Source: JBFLXN01 sp040755715 [NCBI: Candidatus Edwardsbacteria bacterium]
GTDB taxonomy: Bacteria > Edwardsbacteria > AC1 > JBFLXN01
Length of the DNA stretch: 10,727 bases
Reading direction: 5' to 3'
NCBI GenBank assembly: GCA_040755715.1
Contig: JBFLXN010000089.1
Span: forward strand, 1-10,727
The notes below the pieces were generated by a model. It saw only the letters and a program-made list of their open reading frames with translations, was not told the origin of the DNA and did no database searches. Position numbers and translations under genes: made by a program. Each line of letters begins with the position of its first letter. Within the stretch, counting starts at the first letter, position 1. Of this stretch, positions 1 to 6,153 are shown one piece after another.

Positions 1-56
1 TCCTTCAATTCTATTTTTTCTTTCTTGGACAATTTTCTGACAAAAATGGGATGCAT
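1..56 (-). CDS. 5' end of a gene running off the window; possible IS630-type transposase
   Basis: Only the first 18 codons are visible, reading MHPIFVRKLSKKEKIELK from an ATG at 56-54. The start is well supported: on the - strand GGAGGTGA lies 9 bases upstream of the ATG, and an extended -10 promoter lies just beyond. The short N-terminus (a hydrophobic stretch, then VRKLS followed by charged residues) resembles the start of IS630-family transposases and their helix-turn-helix domain, which often begin with a phrase like FVRxLSxEE. That resemblance is from memory and rests on few residues, so the product is uncertain; a small regulator is equally possible. The gene is divergent from the aminopeptidase gene at 572. 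Confidence 0.5.
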   Translation of the reverse strand, partial: MHPIFVRKLSKKEKIELK

Positions 57-81
57 GGTTACCGTCACCTCCGGTGACCAT
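55..81. repeat. 27-bp palindrome over promoter, SD and start codon
   Basis: Left arm ATGGTTACCG (55-64) and right arm CGGTGACCAT (72-81) are inverted copies with a single T/C difference, separated by a 7-base centre (TCACCTC). The palindrome begins in the last bases of the leftward -10 box, spans the SD and ends inside the start codon. Because the predicted transcription start falls at the inner edge of the right arm, the whole hairpin would not be transcribed, so a DNA operator fits better than an RNA switch. A T-run (89-94) lies on its right on the + strand, so a weak + strand terminator is an alternative. Confidence 0.5.
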
Positions 82-108
82 TATAGCATTTTTTGTCACA
101 AAATGCAA
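80..108 (-). promoter_or_regulatory. extended -10 promoter for the leftward partial gene
   Basis: On the - strand TATAAT occupies 85-80 and is preceded by TGC, giving the extended motif TGnTATAAT. A poor -35 (TTGCAT, 108-103) lies 17 bp upstream, which is typical of extended -10 promoters. Transcription would begin near 72-74, leaving a leader of about 16-18 bases that contains the SD at 72-65 before the ATG at 56. Confidence 0.55.
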
Positions 109-461
109 GTAATATTTAGTTAACAAAACACCATAAAACTAATCTTGATACTGCCTCTAAACATAGATGGATTGAAAGGATGAATCGGATGAAAGAGATT
201 GGAGTTGAAGGATATTATGAAGAGGATAAGGATTTACCACGATACAGGTGAATCTAATATTTACACTTACCCAATGAATATCTTCGTTCCCTAAAAATGT
301 CTTGACCCGCCAGAAAAATCCGCTAGCAAAAAAGACAAAGATGATGGACAAGTAGGCAAAGTGGCTGGCTCAAGAAAATCTAACCATAAGTGGCGCCTTC
401 CTGACCGTTTGTCAAGCATTAAAGTCTACGGACAGGTTGGCACCAATTAGGTTGATTTTTC
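109..461. other. non-coding stretch upstream of the aminopeptidase gene
   Basis: No convincing gene is present. One + strand frame is open from 120 to the TGA at 249-251 (about 43 codons, first ATG at 180) and looks mildly coding-like, ending in EEDKDLPRYR. It has no clear SD and could be the 3' remnant of a broken gene. The right part holds the inverted repeat at 382-453. If the leftward gene is a transposase, this stretch may contain the insertion sequence end and a disrupted host segment, but no terminal repeats are identifiable from one end. Confidence 0.4.
382..453. repeat. long imperfect inverted repeat, possible terminator
   Basis: The left arm (382-413, containing GGCGCCTTCCTGACC) and right arm (424-453, containing GGACAGGTTGGCACC) pair over most of their length with scattered mismatches and a short loop. 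A run of five T (456-460) follows on the + strand. It ends 8 bases before the -35 box of the aminopeptidase promoter. It could terminate rightward readthrough and insulate the promoter, or be a member of a dispersed palindromic repeat family. Confidence 0.45.
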
Positions 462-490
462 TTGACAAAAGACTGCATTAGTGATATAGT
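462..490 (+). promoter_or_regulatory. sigma70-type promoter for the M18 aminopeptidase
   Basis: A perfect -35 TTGACA (462-467) is followed after exactly 17 bp by TATAGT (485-490), one mismatch from the -10 consensus. Transcription would start near 497, giving a leader of about 75 bases before the ATG at 572. The leader contains an 11-bp palindrome TGGAAGTTCCA (527-537) of unknown meaning, and ends with the SD GGAGG (562-566). Confidence 0.75.
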
Positions 491-571
491 TAAGAAAAAC
501 CTTTCTTTTCCTTAAAATAGAGGAAGTGGAAGTTCCAGTCTATTAGCTACAGAAACAGAACGGAGGTTTTT

Positions 572-1990
572 ATGCCTGGCAAGGAAAAAAGCGAATTAGC
601 AAAGAAACTCTTTTACCAGAAATATTGTGCTTGGGAAAGAATTGGGATGAAAGAAAAAGAAGAGATTTTCAAATTTGCTGAAGAATATCGCAATTTTTTG
701 ACTAATTCCAAAACTGAACGGGAAGCTGTTAAAGAAATCATTAAATTTGCCGAAAGCAACGGCTTCCGGCGCATAGAGAAGATAAAACAGCTCAAAGAAG
801 GAATGAAAGTTTATGTAGTGCACAAAGAAAAGAGCGCTATTCTTTGTGTGCTCGGCAAGGAACCTCTACAGAATGGAATACAAATTATCGCTTCACACAT
901 TGATGCACCTCGCATTGACCTCAAACAAAATCCGCTCTCTGAAGATGAAGATACGAAATTGGCACTCTTGCGAACTCATTATTATGGAGGGATAAAAAAA
1001 TATCAATGGGTAAGCACTCCTTTAGCCTTATACGGAAGAATTATTACTAAAGATGGTAAAATTCTTGACCTCAAGATTGGTGAAAAACCTGATGAGCCAG
1101 TTTTTACCATTACAGACCTTCTGCCTCATCTGTGGCAGAAAGAGCAAAAAGAGCGAAAGACATCAGAAGTAATTAAAGGCGAAGAGATGCTAATCCTCTG
1201 TGGCAGTATTCCCATTAAAGAAGAGGTTGAGGTTAAGGAAAAGGTGAAATTGGCGATTCTTGATTGTTTGAACAAACAATATGGACTGGTTGAAGAAGAT
1301 TTTGTAAGTAGCGAAATTGAGGCAGTGCCTCAGGGAGAAGCCAGAGAAGTAGGTTTTGATAAAAGTATGATTGGCGGTTACGGCCAGGATGACCGTATCT
1401 GTGCCTACACCTCATTACGGGCAATCGCTGAAATGAAAATACCACAAAGAACCGCTTTAGCCATCTTTGTTGACAAAGAAGAAATCGGTTCAGAAGGAAA
1501 TACGGCAATGCGGTCAAAATTCTTAGAAGAGTTTTTAAGTAATCTTGAAATCTCAGAGGCAGTTTTGCGCCGATGTCTTTTTAAGTCCAACGCTATTTCT
1601 GCTGATGTCAATGCGGGTGTAGAGCCTAATTTTAAACAGGTGCATGAGCTTACTAATGCGGCTAAAATTGGGTATGGAGTGGTAATTACTAAATTTACTG
1701 GTATGGCCGGCAAGGCAATGTCCAGCGATGCCAATGCAGAATATGTCGGCTGGATTCGCCGAATTTTCAATTCTTGTAATGTTTGCTGGCAGATAGCAGA
1801 AATTGGCAAGGTTGATGAAGGCGGAGGTGGCACAGTGGCCAAATATTTAGCCCGGTATGGAATGAATGTCATTGATTGCGGTCCTCCTCTTCTTTCAATG
1901 CATTCACCTTTTGAAGTCTCTAGTAAGGTAGATATTTTTTCTTCCTATCAAGCTTATAAAACCTTCTATGAGGCAAAAAAGTTTCTGTAA
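572..1990 (+). CDS. apeA: M18 family zinc aminopeptidase (aminopeptidase I type)
   Basis: This 472-residue cytoplasmic metallopeptidase removes N-terminal amino acids from peptides; M18 enzymes form large tetrahedral dodecamers. The length is normal for the family and there is no signal peptide. Two-metal-site motifs are all visible in order: H109-x-D111 in SHIDAPR, D273/D274 in GYGQDDRICAYT, E303-E304 in DKEEIGSEG, D345 in SADVNAG and H444 in LLSMHSPFEVSSK. The phrases HYYGGIKKY (136-144) and GKVDEGGGGTVAKY (412-425) are characteristic of the bacterial apeA subgroup, as in Thermotoga. The start is set by GGAGG five bases upstream of the ATG and by the strong promoter at 462-490. It appears to be a single-gene transcription unit, since the next gene is 265 bp away across a structured gap. 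Function is well supported; exact substrate preference is not visible. Confidence 0.95.
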   Translation: MPGKEKSELAKKLFYQKYCAWERIGMKEKEEIFKFAEEYRNFLTNSKTEREAVKEIIKFAESNGFRRIEKIKQLKEGMKVYVVHKEKSAILCVLGKEPLQNGIQIIASHIDAPRIDLKQNPLSEDEDTKLALLRTHYYGGIKKYQWVSTPLALYGRIITKDGKILDLKIGEKPDEPVFTITDLLPHLWQKEQKERKTSEVIKGEEMLILCGSIPIKEEVEVKEKVKLAILDCLNKQYGLVEEDFVSSEIEAVPQGEAREVGFDKSMIGGYGQDDRICAYTSLRAIAEMKIPQRTALAIFVDKEEIGSEGNTAMRSKFLEEFLSNLEISEAVLRRCLFKSNAISADVNAGVEPNFKQVHELTNAAKIGYGVVITKFTGMAGKAMSSDANAEYVGWIRRIFNSCNVCWQIAEIGKVDEGGGGTVAKYLARYGMNVIDCGPPLLSMHSPFEVSSKVDIFSSYQAYKTFYEAKKFL

Positions 1991-2255
1991 CGCTTTATTA
2001 ACTGAATCAGGCGGTTGATTTAACTGCAGCCTGCCCGTTCTTCTCTGTCGCCGCTTCAACGGCCAGGGAGGGTGCAGAGAATTCAATTCAAAATTAGTCT
2101 CGATGCCCATCGGGATTAATTTTACATTGAATTTATTTCTGTGTTCTCCGTGGCAGAAAATATTTCTGAGAGCAGCCTGATTGAGGAGAAAATAGGAGAA
2201 AGGAAAGAAAGATAAATCTTTGTGGTTTTGTATGAAGAAAGGAGAAGGTATATTT
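1991..2255. other. structured intergenic region with two hairpins
   Basis: No gene is seen. The left part has TTCTCTG (2041-2047) opposed to CAGAGAA (2075-2081), with an inner GCCG/CGGC stem around 2050-2063. The right part is the strong hairpin at 2085-2133. There is no good T-run after either, so they are not textbook terminators, although they could stop or protect the apeA transcript. No convincing promoter for the following gene is recognisable. Confidence 0.5.
2085..2133. repeat. hairpin with G-U-compatible pairing
   Basis: Positions 2092-2105 pair with 2108-2121 as a 14-bp stem (core CGATG-CC-CATCG) in which the two non-Watson-Crick positions are both G-T. After an asymmetric bulge (2122-2126) the outer arms AATTCAA (2085-2091) and TTGAATT (2127-2133) pair perfectly. 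That the exceptions are wobble pairs suggests a structure acting in RNA, such as a 3' stabiliser, processing site or dispersed palindromic element. Confidence 0.55.
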
Positions 2256-3077
2256 ATGCCAGATAGTAGCGCCAAATTGAAGAGAGAAGAAATGCAAATC
2301 TTAAAAGTATTGCCATCGCTTTTGAAGAAAGATGTTTGGTTTAGGCGAGAAGTCTCAGTCGTGCTAAGCGAGACCTTAGCGACAAAGGATGAGTTGAGGC
2401 AAGTCTTGGAAGAGATTCGCACTAGTAGAGAGGAGACCAACCGTAGATTTGAAGCGATGGACCGCAGATTCGAAGCAATACAGATTGAGATGGATAAGCG
2501 ATTTGAGGTAGTAGATAAGCGATTTGAGGCAGTAGATAAGCGATTTGAGGCAGTAGATAAGCGATTTGAAACTTTAGTCCAGGAAATGCACACGGGGTTT
2601 GAATTGCATGCAAAAGCAATAAGGGATTTAGAAACAAAGGTAGATACCGGTTTTGCCCTCCAGTCAAAAGCAACAAGGGATTTAGGAATAAAGATAGACA
2701 CCGTAGGGACAAGATGGGGTGTCTTTGCCGAATCTACTCTTAGGAATACCTTGAGAGAACTTTTGCTGAAAAGCTTTAAGGTAAAAGAAGTAAAGGAATG
2801 GAAGACTCAAGATAAAGACGGTTTTGTTTTTGGTTACCCACACGAGGTGCAAATAGACCTTTTACTGAAGAATGAAGAGCACTACTTGGTGGAAATAAAA
2901 TCATCTGCTGGTTCAGGAGATGTAATTCTATTCTCTCGCAAGGCTAAATTTTATACGGACACAACGGGTATCTCTCCGAAACTGATTTTTGTGGCAGTAG
3001 ACATAAATGATGAGGGAAGAAGGAGCTGTCAGGAACTAAATATTCAACTTATCACCTACGAGGATTTGAAAGATTAA
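2256..3077 (+). CDS. DUF3782-type coiled-coil protein with PD-(D/E)XK nuclease-like domain
   Basis: The protein has 273 residues from the ATG at 2256, chosen because AAGGAGAAGG (2239-2248) lies just upstream; an in-frame ATG at 2232 and a TTG at 2220 are also open but lack a comparable SD. Residues 1-60 are helical, 61-110 form a coiled coil built on near-identical heptads (DKRFEAV), and about 150-270 form a compact domain. That domain shows GTRWGVFAE (E159), D201 in VQIDLLL and E213-x-K215 in YLVEIKSS, the expected acidic-acidic-lysine core of the PD-(D/E)XK fold. Families with this architecture are annotated DUF3782 and are common in thermophiles and cyanobacteria; whether they cut DNA is not known to me. 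The heptads are encoded by 21-bp repeats at 2493-2576. Two relatives of the coiled-coil part lie at 9412 and 9770. The gene appears monocistronic. Confidence 0.85.
   Translation: MPDSSAKLKREEMQILKVLPSLLKKDVWFRREVSVVLSETLATKDELRQVLEEIRTSREETNRRFEAMDRRFEAIQIEMDKRFEVVDKRFEAVDKRFEAVDKRFETLVQEMHTGFELHAKAIRDLETKVDTGFALQSKATRDLGIKIDTVGTRWGVFAESTLRNTLRELLLKSFKVKEVKEWKTQDKDGFVFGYPHEVQIDLLLKNEEHYLVEIKSSAGSGDVILFSRKAKFYTDTTGISPKLIFVAVDINDEGRRSCQELNIQLITYEDLKD
2493..2576 (+). repeat. four tandem 21-bp repeats encoding RFEAVDK heptads
   Basis: Units of GATAAGCGATTTGAGGCAGT plus one base occupy 2493-2513, 2514-2534, 2535-2555 and 2556-2576. The second and third are identical, the first differs by one base, and the fourth diverges at its end. 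More diverged units precede them from about 2442. Each unit is seven codons, so gain or loss of a unit lengthens or shortens the coiled coil by two helical turns without a frameshift. Confidence 0.9.
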
Positions 3078-3128
3078 GGATGTTGATTTTGCGTTCTTAA
3101 TCTCTGTAGCAGAAGGATAGTTTACCTG

Positions 3129-3197
3129 GTTTGTTGAGTTTACACGGTTTATTGAGTTCAACCCAACAAACCCAACAAACCCAATAAACCCAAAGAC
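3129..3197. repeat. two opposed arrays of 9-bp tandem repeats forming a hairpin
   Basis: On the right, CCCAACAAA (3162-3170, 3171-3179), CCCAATAAA (3180-3188) and a decayed CCCAAAGAC (3189-3197) run in tandem. On the left, GGTTTGTTG (3129-3137), AGTTTACAC (3138-3146) and GGTTTATTG (3147-3155) are the same unit on the other strand. The arrays can fold into one imperfect hairpin of about 30 bp per arm. It separates the DUF3782-type gene from the next operon and could act as a terminator or barrier, though it has no T-run. It ends 8 bases before the ATG at 3206. Confidence 0.75.
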
Positions 3198-3205
3198 AAA
3201 GAACT

Positions 3206-4462
3206 ATGATAAAAAGAATGTTTATCGGCATGTTTTGCCTTTTGATGTTAGTAGCTTCTGTTTCTGCCGAAAAGATGCTCATTTATATGGATTTGGCTCA
3301 AATAGACCATCTGAAAGCTTATGGGATTGCTTATTATGCTCTACAAGAGGGAACAAATGTAGAATGGCTGTTAAATTACCGGGGGGGGGCATTTATGATG
3401 GACGCTTCACCAGAACTGGAAAGGACAGCGAAACTTCGGGGTGTTGCCTATTCATTGCTCGGCGGTTCACAGGTGGCTTTAGTCTATGCTGAAATTGAAC
3501 AAAACAATATGGAAGTTGTTCTTTTAGAAAAAGCCCCAAGTTTGGCAGTCTATGTTCCTCCTGGCGAAAGTCACTGGGATGATGCGGTATGTCTTGCATT
3601 AGACTATGCCGAAATCCCTTATACCAAAGTTTGGGACGAAGAAGTTTTAGCCGGAGCTCTAGAGCAATACGATTGGCTACATCTTCATCACGAAGATTTC
3701 ACCGGTCAATATGGAAAATTTTATGCAATGTATCGGAACACCGACTGGTATCAAAATGATGTCCGGACTAACGAAAAAATGGCTAAGAAATTAGGTCTCA
3801 AAAAAGTTTCACAATTGAAATTAAGTATAGCAAAAAAAATTAAGGAGTATGTGGCTAATGGAGGTTTCCTCTTTGCTATGTGTTCCGCTCCCATCACTTT
3901 AGATATTGCCTTTGCTGGCGAAGGGGTAGATTTCGTTCCAGCAGAATTTGATGGCGACCCCATTGACCCAGAGTTCCAACAGAAAGTTGATTTTCAAAAA
4001 ACATTTGCTTTTGAAAATTTTAATTTGATTATTGACCCGTTCAGCTACGAACATTCAGACATTGACACCAGTCCAGAATCCCACCAGCGAGGACCAAACA
4101 CTTATTTTACCCTTTTTGATTTTTCTGCTAAATTTGACCCCGTCCCCACAATGTTGACACAAAACCATGTCGCTTTAATCAATTGTTTTATGGGACAGGA
4201 CACGGGATTTCGCCGAGAGAAAATCAAAAAGAATATAGTAATTATGGCTGAAGTAGAAGGGACTGATGAAGTAAAATATTTGCATGGAAATTTTGGTCGT
4301 GGCACATTTACTTTTTATGGAGGGCACGACCCTGAAGACTTTGAACATCGGGTAGATGACCCCTGGACAAAATTAGAATTGCACAAAAACTCACCGGGAT
4401 ATCGGTTAATTCTCAACAATATCCTATTCCCCGCAGCAAAGAAAAAGGAGTTAAAAACATGA
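3206..4462 (+). CDS. secreted protein of the family often labelled 'asparagine synthetase B'
   Basis: This 418-residue protein has a signal peptide (basic MIKR, hydrophobic core to about residue 18, cleavage probably after SVSA at 21). The mature part opens with LIYMDLAQIDHLKAYG and contains EWLLNYRGGAF (53-63), LHLHHEDFTG (158-167), GGFLFAMCSAP (219-229, a nucleophile-elbow-like Cys226) and FYGGHDPED (370-378), then a C-terminal helix SPGYRLILNNILFP. From memory, homologues in Bacteroidota and candidate phyla are labelled asparagine synthetase B. I see neither the N-terminal catalytic Cys of class II amidotransferases nor an ATP-pyrophosphatase loop, so that name is doubtful. The pattern looks more like an exported class I amidotransferase or ThuA-like fold, which is inference. 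A run of nine G (3381-3389) lies in the NYRGG codons. The ATG has only a weak SD; an in-frame ATG at 3218 is an alternative. The gene overlaps the next by 4 bp (ATGA). Confidence 0.8.
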   Translation: MIKRMFIGMFCLLMLVASVSAEKMLIYMDLAQIDHLKAYGIAYYALQEGTNVEWLLNYRGGAFMMDASPELERTAKLRGVAYSLLGGSQVALVYAEIEQNNMEVVLLEKAPSLAVYVPPGESHWDDAVCLALDYAEIPYTKVWDEEVLAGALEQYDWLHLHHEDFTGQYGKFYAMYRNTDWYQNDVRTNEKMAKKLGLKKVSQLKLSIAKKIKEYVANGGFLFAMCSAPITLDIAFAGEGVDFVPAEFDGDPIDPEFQQKVDFQKTFAFENFNLIIDPFSYEHSDIDTSPESHQRGPNTYFTLFDFSAKFDPVPTMLTQNHVALINCFMGQDTGFRREKIKKNIVIMAEVEGTDEVKYLHGNFGRGTFTFYGGHDPEDFEHRVDDPWTKLELHKNSPGYRLILNNILFPAAKKKELKT

Positions 4463-6138
4463 AACTATCAACTATCAACTACCAACTACCAACTACCAAA
4501 TTTCTCTGTTTTTCATTTTTCATTTTTCATTTTTCATTTTGCATTTCCTTTGCTATGCCACCGAAGCCGGGGATTTATGATGAAAGAGGTTTCTCTAAGA
4601 TTACTGGTCAGGCGATGCCGAAAATGCCTGCCTGGTATGATAAGCCTTGTCCACGAAATTTGTTGACCACTGGGAAAGCCTTATTCATTCTGGTTTATTT
4701 TTCTGATAACGATTCTTCTCACTCAGCGAGTTCTTTTCCTTCACTCTTCTTCGCCGATTCCGGAAGTATCAAAGATTATTTTTCAGAGGTTTCCTACAAC
4801 TCGCTTTCAATTAACCCCGGGAGTGCTCCTTTTAAATGGTATTTGATGCCAAAACCTTATTCTTACTATGTCAACAACAGTTCAGGATTAGGAAGTTATC
4901 CTCAGAATGTCCTTAGGCTTGTGGAACATGCAGTGGCTAAAGCGGACACTGACGGCACAAACTTTCAGGAATACGACAATAATGGTGACGGTGTGGTTGA
5001 CTGGCTCTTTGTAGTGCACGCTGGGCCAGGAGCAGAAGAGACAGGAAGTAATAAAGATATCTGGTCGCATATGAGCAGTTTTAGTGCTAACCAACTTCAA
5101 CCAGTGCAAACCAATGATGGTGTCAAGGTAGATGCCTATATTATGGGGCCAGAAGAACATCCTAATGGGAATCTCGCCAGTATTGGTGTCTTCTGTCATG
5201 AATTTGGACATCTGTTGGGACTGCCTGACCTTTATAACACAAACGTGCAAGGTGGAGAATCAGTAATTGGCCGTTTTGGACTGATGGATGTGGGGTCGTG
5301 GAACTGCACAGATAGTATGTATCCAGGGAATTCTCCAGCCCACCTGTGTGCCTGGTCAAAATACTTCCTCGGTTGGTTTAACCCCATTGCGCTTGAAAGA
5401 GGGGGAACAAGAGAAATCATTCAGGCAGAAATTCCTCTGGTAGAAAAATTTTCTACCATCTACCGGTTACTTGAGAACCCTGGAGGGAACGATTGGAACC
5501 AATTAGGCACCGGCAGTGGAGAATATTTTCTCGTGGAGAATAGAGAACAAAAAGGTTATGACCAGGCTTTACCGGGCTCAGGACTTTTAATCTGGCATAT
5601 TGACGAAAGCAGACCGACAAATAACGATGCTACCAGAAGGCTTGTTTGTCTTATGCAGGCAGATGGAGACCCTTCTACCGCTCTTAAAGACTATCCGTAT
5701 GGAAAAGCTTCTGATATGTGGAAATCCAGTATTGATGGATTTTCTCCAAGTTCTATTCCCAATAGTTCTCTGTATGGTGGCAGGCCAAGTGGAGTGATGG
5801 TAAAAAATATCAGCGCCGATAAAGATACAATGATGGCTGATTTGAGAGTTATTCCGGTTAGTACGGCTGAAGTCTTCAGTTATCCAAATCCATTTAGAAA
5901 AACAAGCGAAGATGATAAGGTAACAATTGTCTATGTCCCAAAACAATCTTCTCCCGGTAGTTCTTTTCAGATTACTATCTATACTCTCGCTGGTGAAAAG
6001 GTTCGCACACTTGAGAAAAATCAGACAAGCTGGGATGGAAAGAATGATGATGGAGAAGAAGTCGCCAGTGGAGTATATTTTTATATCGTTGAAAGTGGCA
6101 AAGAGAAAAAAAGGGGGAAACTTACATTCATTCATTGA
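4459..6138 (+). CDS. secreted M6 family metalloprotease with FlgD-like C-terminal domain
   Basis: This 559-residue zinc protease belongs to the immune inhibitor A-like M6 group. A signal peptide (hydrophobic core about 15-32, cleavage near SFA) is encoded largely by 7-bp repeats. The catalytic helix HEFGHLLGLPDLY starts at H247 (zinc ligands H247 and H251, base E248), followed by a Met-turn-like GLMDVGSW with M276. A calcium-loop-like DNNGDGVVD (173-181) precedes VVHAGPGAEE, typical of M6. Residues about 470-559 form an immunoglobulin-like FlgD/type IX secretion-like domain: YPNPF (475-479), then IYTLAGEKVRTLE, WDGKNDDGEEVASGVYFY and a basic tail ending GKLTFIH. The product should be exported and held at or released from the cell surface. 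AAGGAG (4445-4450) supports the start, which overlaps the upstream stop by 4 bp, implying translational coupling. A PorV/PorQ gene lies two genes downstream. Substrates are not visible. Confidence 0.93.
   Translation: MKLSTINYQLPTTKFLCFSFFIFHFSFCISFAMPPKPGIYDERGFSKITGQAMPKMPAWYDKPCPRNLLTTGKALFILVYFSDNDSSHSASSFPSLFFADSGSIKDYFSEVSYNSLSINPGSAPFKWYLMPKPYSYYVNNSSGLGSYPQNVLRLVEHAVAKADTDGTNFQEYDNNGDGVVDWLFVVHAGPGAEETGSNKDIWSHMSSFSANQLQPVQTNDGVKVDAYIMGPEEHPNGNLASIGVFCHEFGHLLGLPDLYNTNVQGGESVIGRFGLMDVGSWNCTDSMYPGNSPAHLCAWSKYFLGWFNPIALERGGTREIIQAEIPLVEKFSTIYRLLENPGGNDWNQLGTGSGEYFLVENREQKGYDQALPGSGLLIWHIDESRPTNNDATRRLVCLMQADGDPSTALKDYPYGKASDMWKSSIDGFSPSSIPNSSLYGGRPSGVMVKNISADKDTMMADLRVIPVSTAEVFSYPNPFRKTSEDDKVTIVYVPKQSSPGSSFQITIYTLAGEKVRTLEKNQTSWDGKNDDGEEVASGVYFYIVESGKEKKRGKLTFIH
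4463..4546 (+). repeat. two 7-bp tandem arrays inside the signal-peptide coding region
   Basis: Five units of AACTATC/AACTACC (4463-4469, 4470-4476, 4477-4483, 4484-4490, 4491-4497) are followed by CATTTTT units (4514-4520, 4521-4527, 4528-4534), then CATTTTG (4535-4541) and a partial unit to 4546. Because 7 is not a multiple of 3, each array reads in all three frames and repeats every seven codons. The first encodes a polar stretch (LSTINYQLPTT), the second the hydrophobic core (FIFHFSF). Slippage of one unit would shift the frame. Confidence 0.9.
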
Positions 6139-6153
6139 GTCAAGGAGAGAGAT

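Noticed and set aside
157-351. 64-codon - strand open frame near the left end
   Set aside because: There is no SD, no domain and biased hydrophobic content typical of AT-rich antisense; nothing supports expression.
1405-1872. 155-codon - strand open frame inside the aminopeptidase gene
   Set aside because: It lies wholly within a gene with complete family motifs; the composition is that of an antisense shadow.
1904-2701. 265-codon open frame on the - strand opposite the DUF3782-type gene
   Set aside because: Its Ser/Asn-rich SNRLSTA repeats are simply the antisense of the RFEAVDK heptads, it overlaps two well-supported genes, and it has no SD.
5587-6135. 182-codon - strand open frame inside the M6 protease gene
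   Set aside because: It is antisense to the C-terminal domain, has no recognisable domain and lacks an SD.
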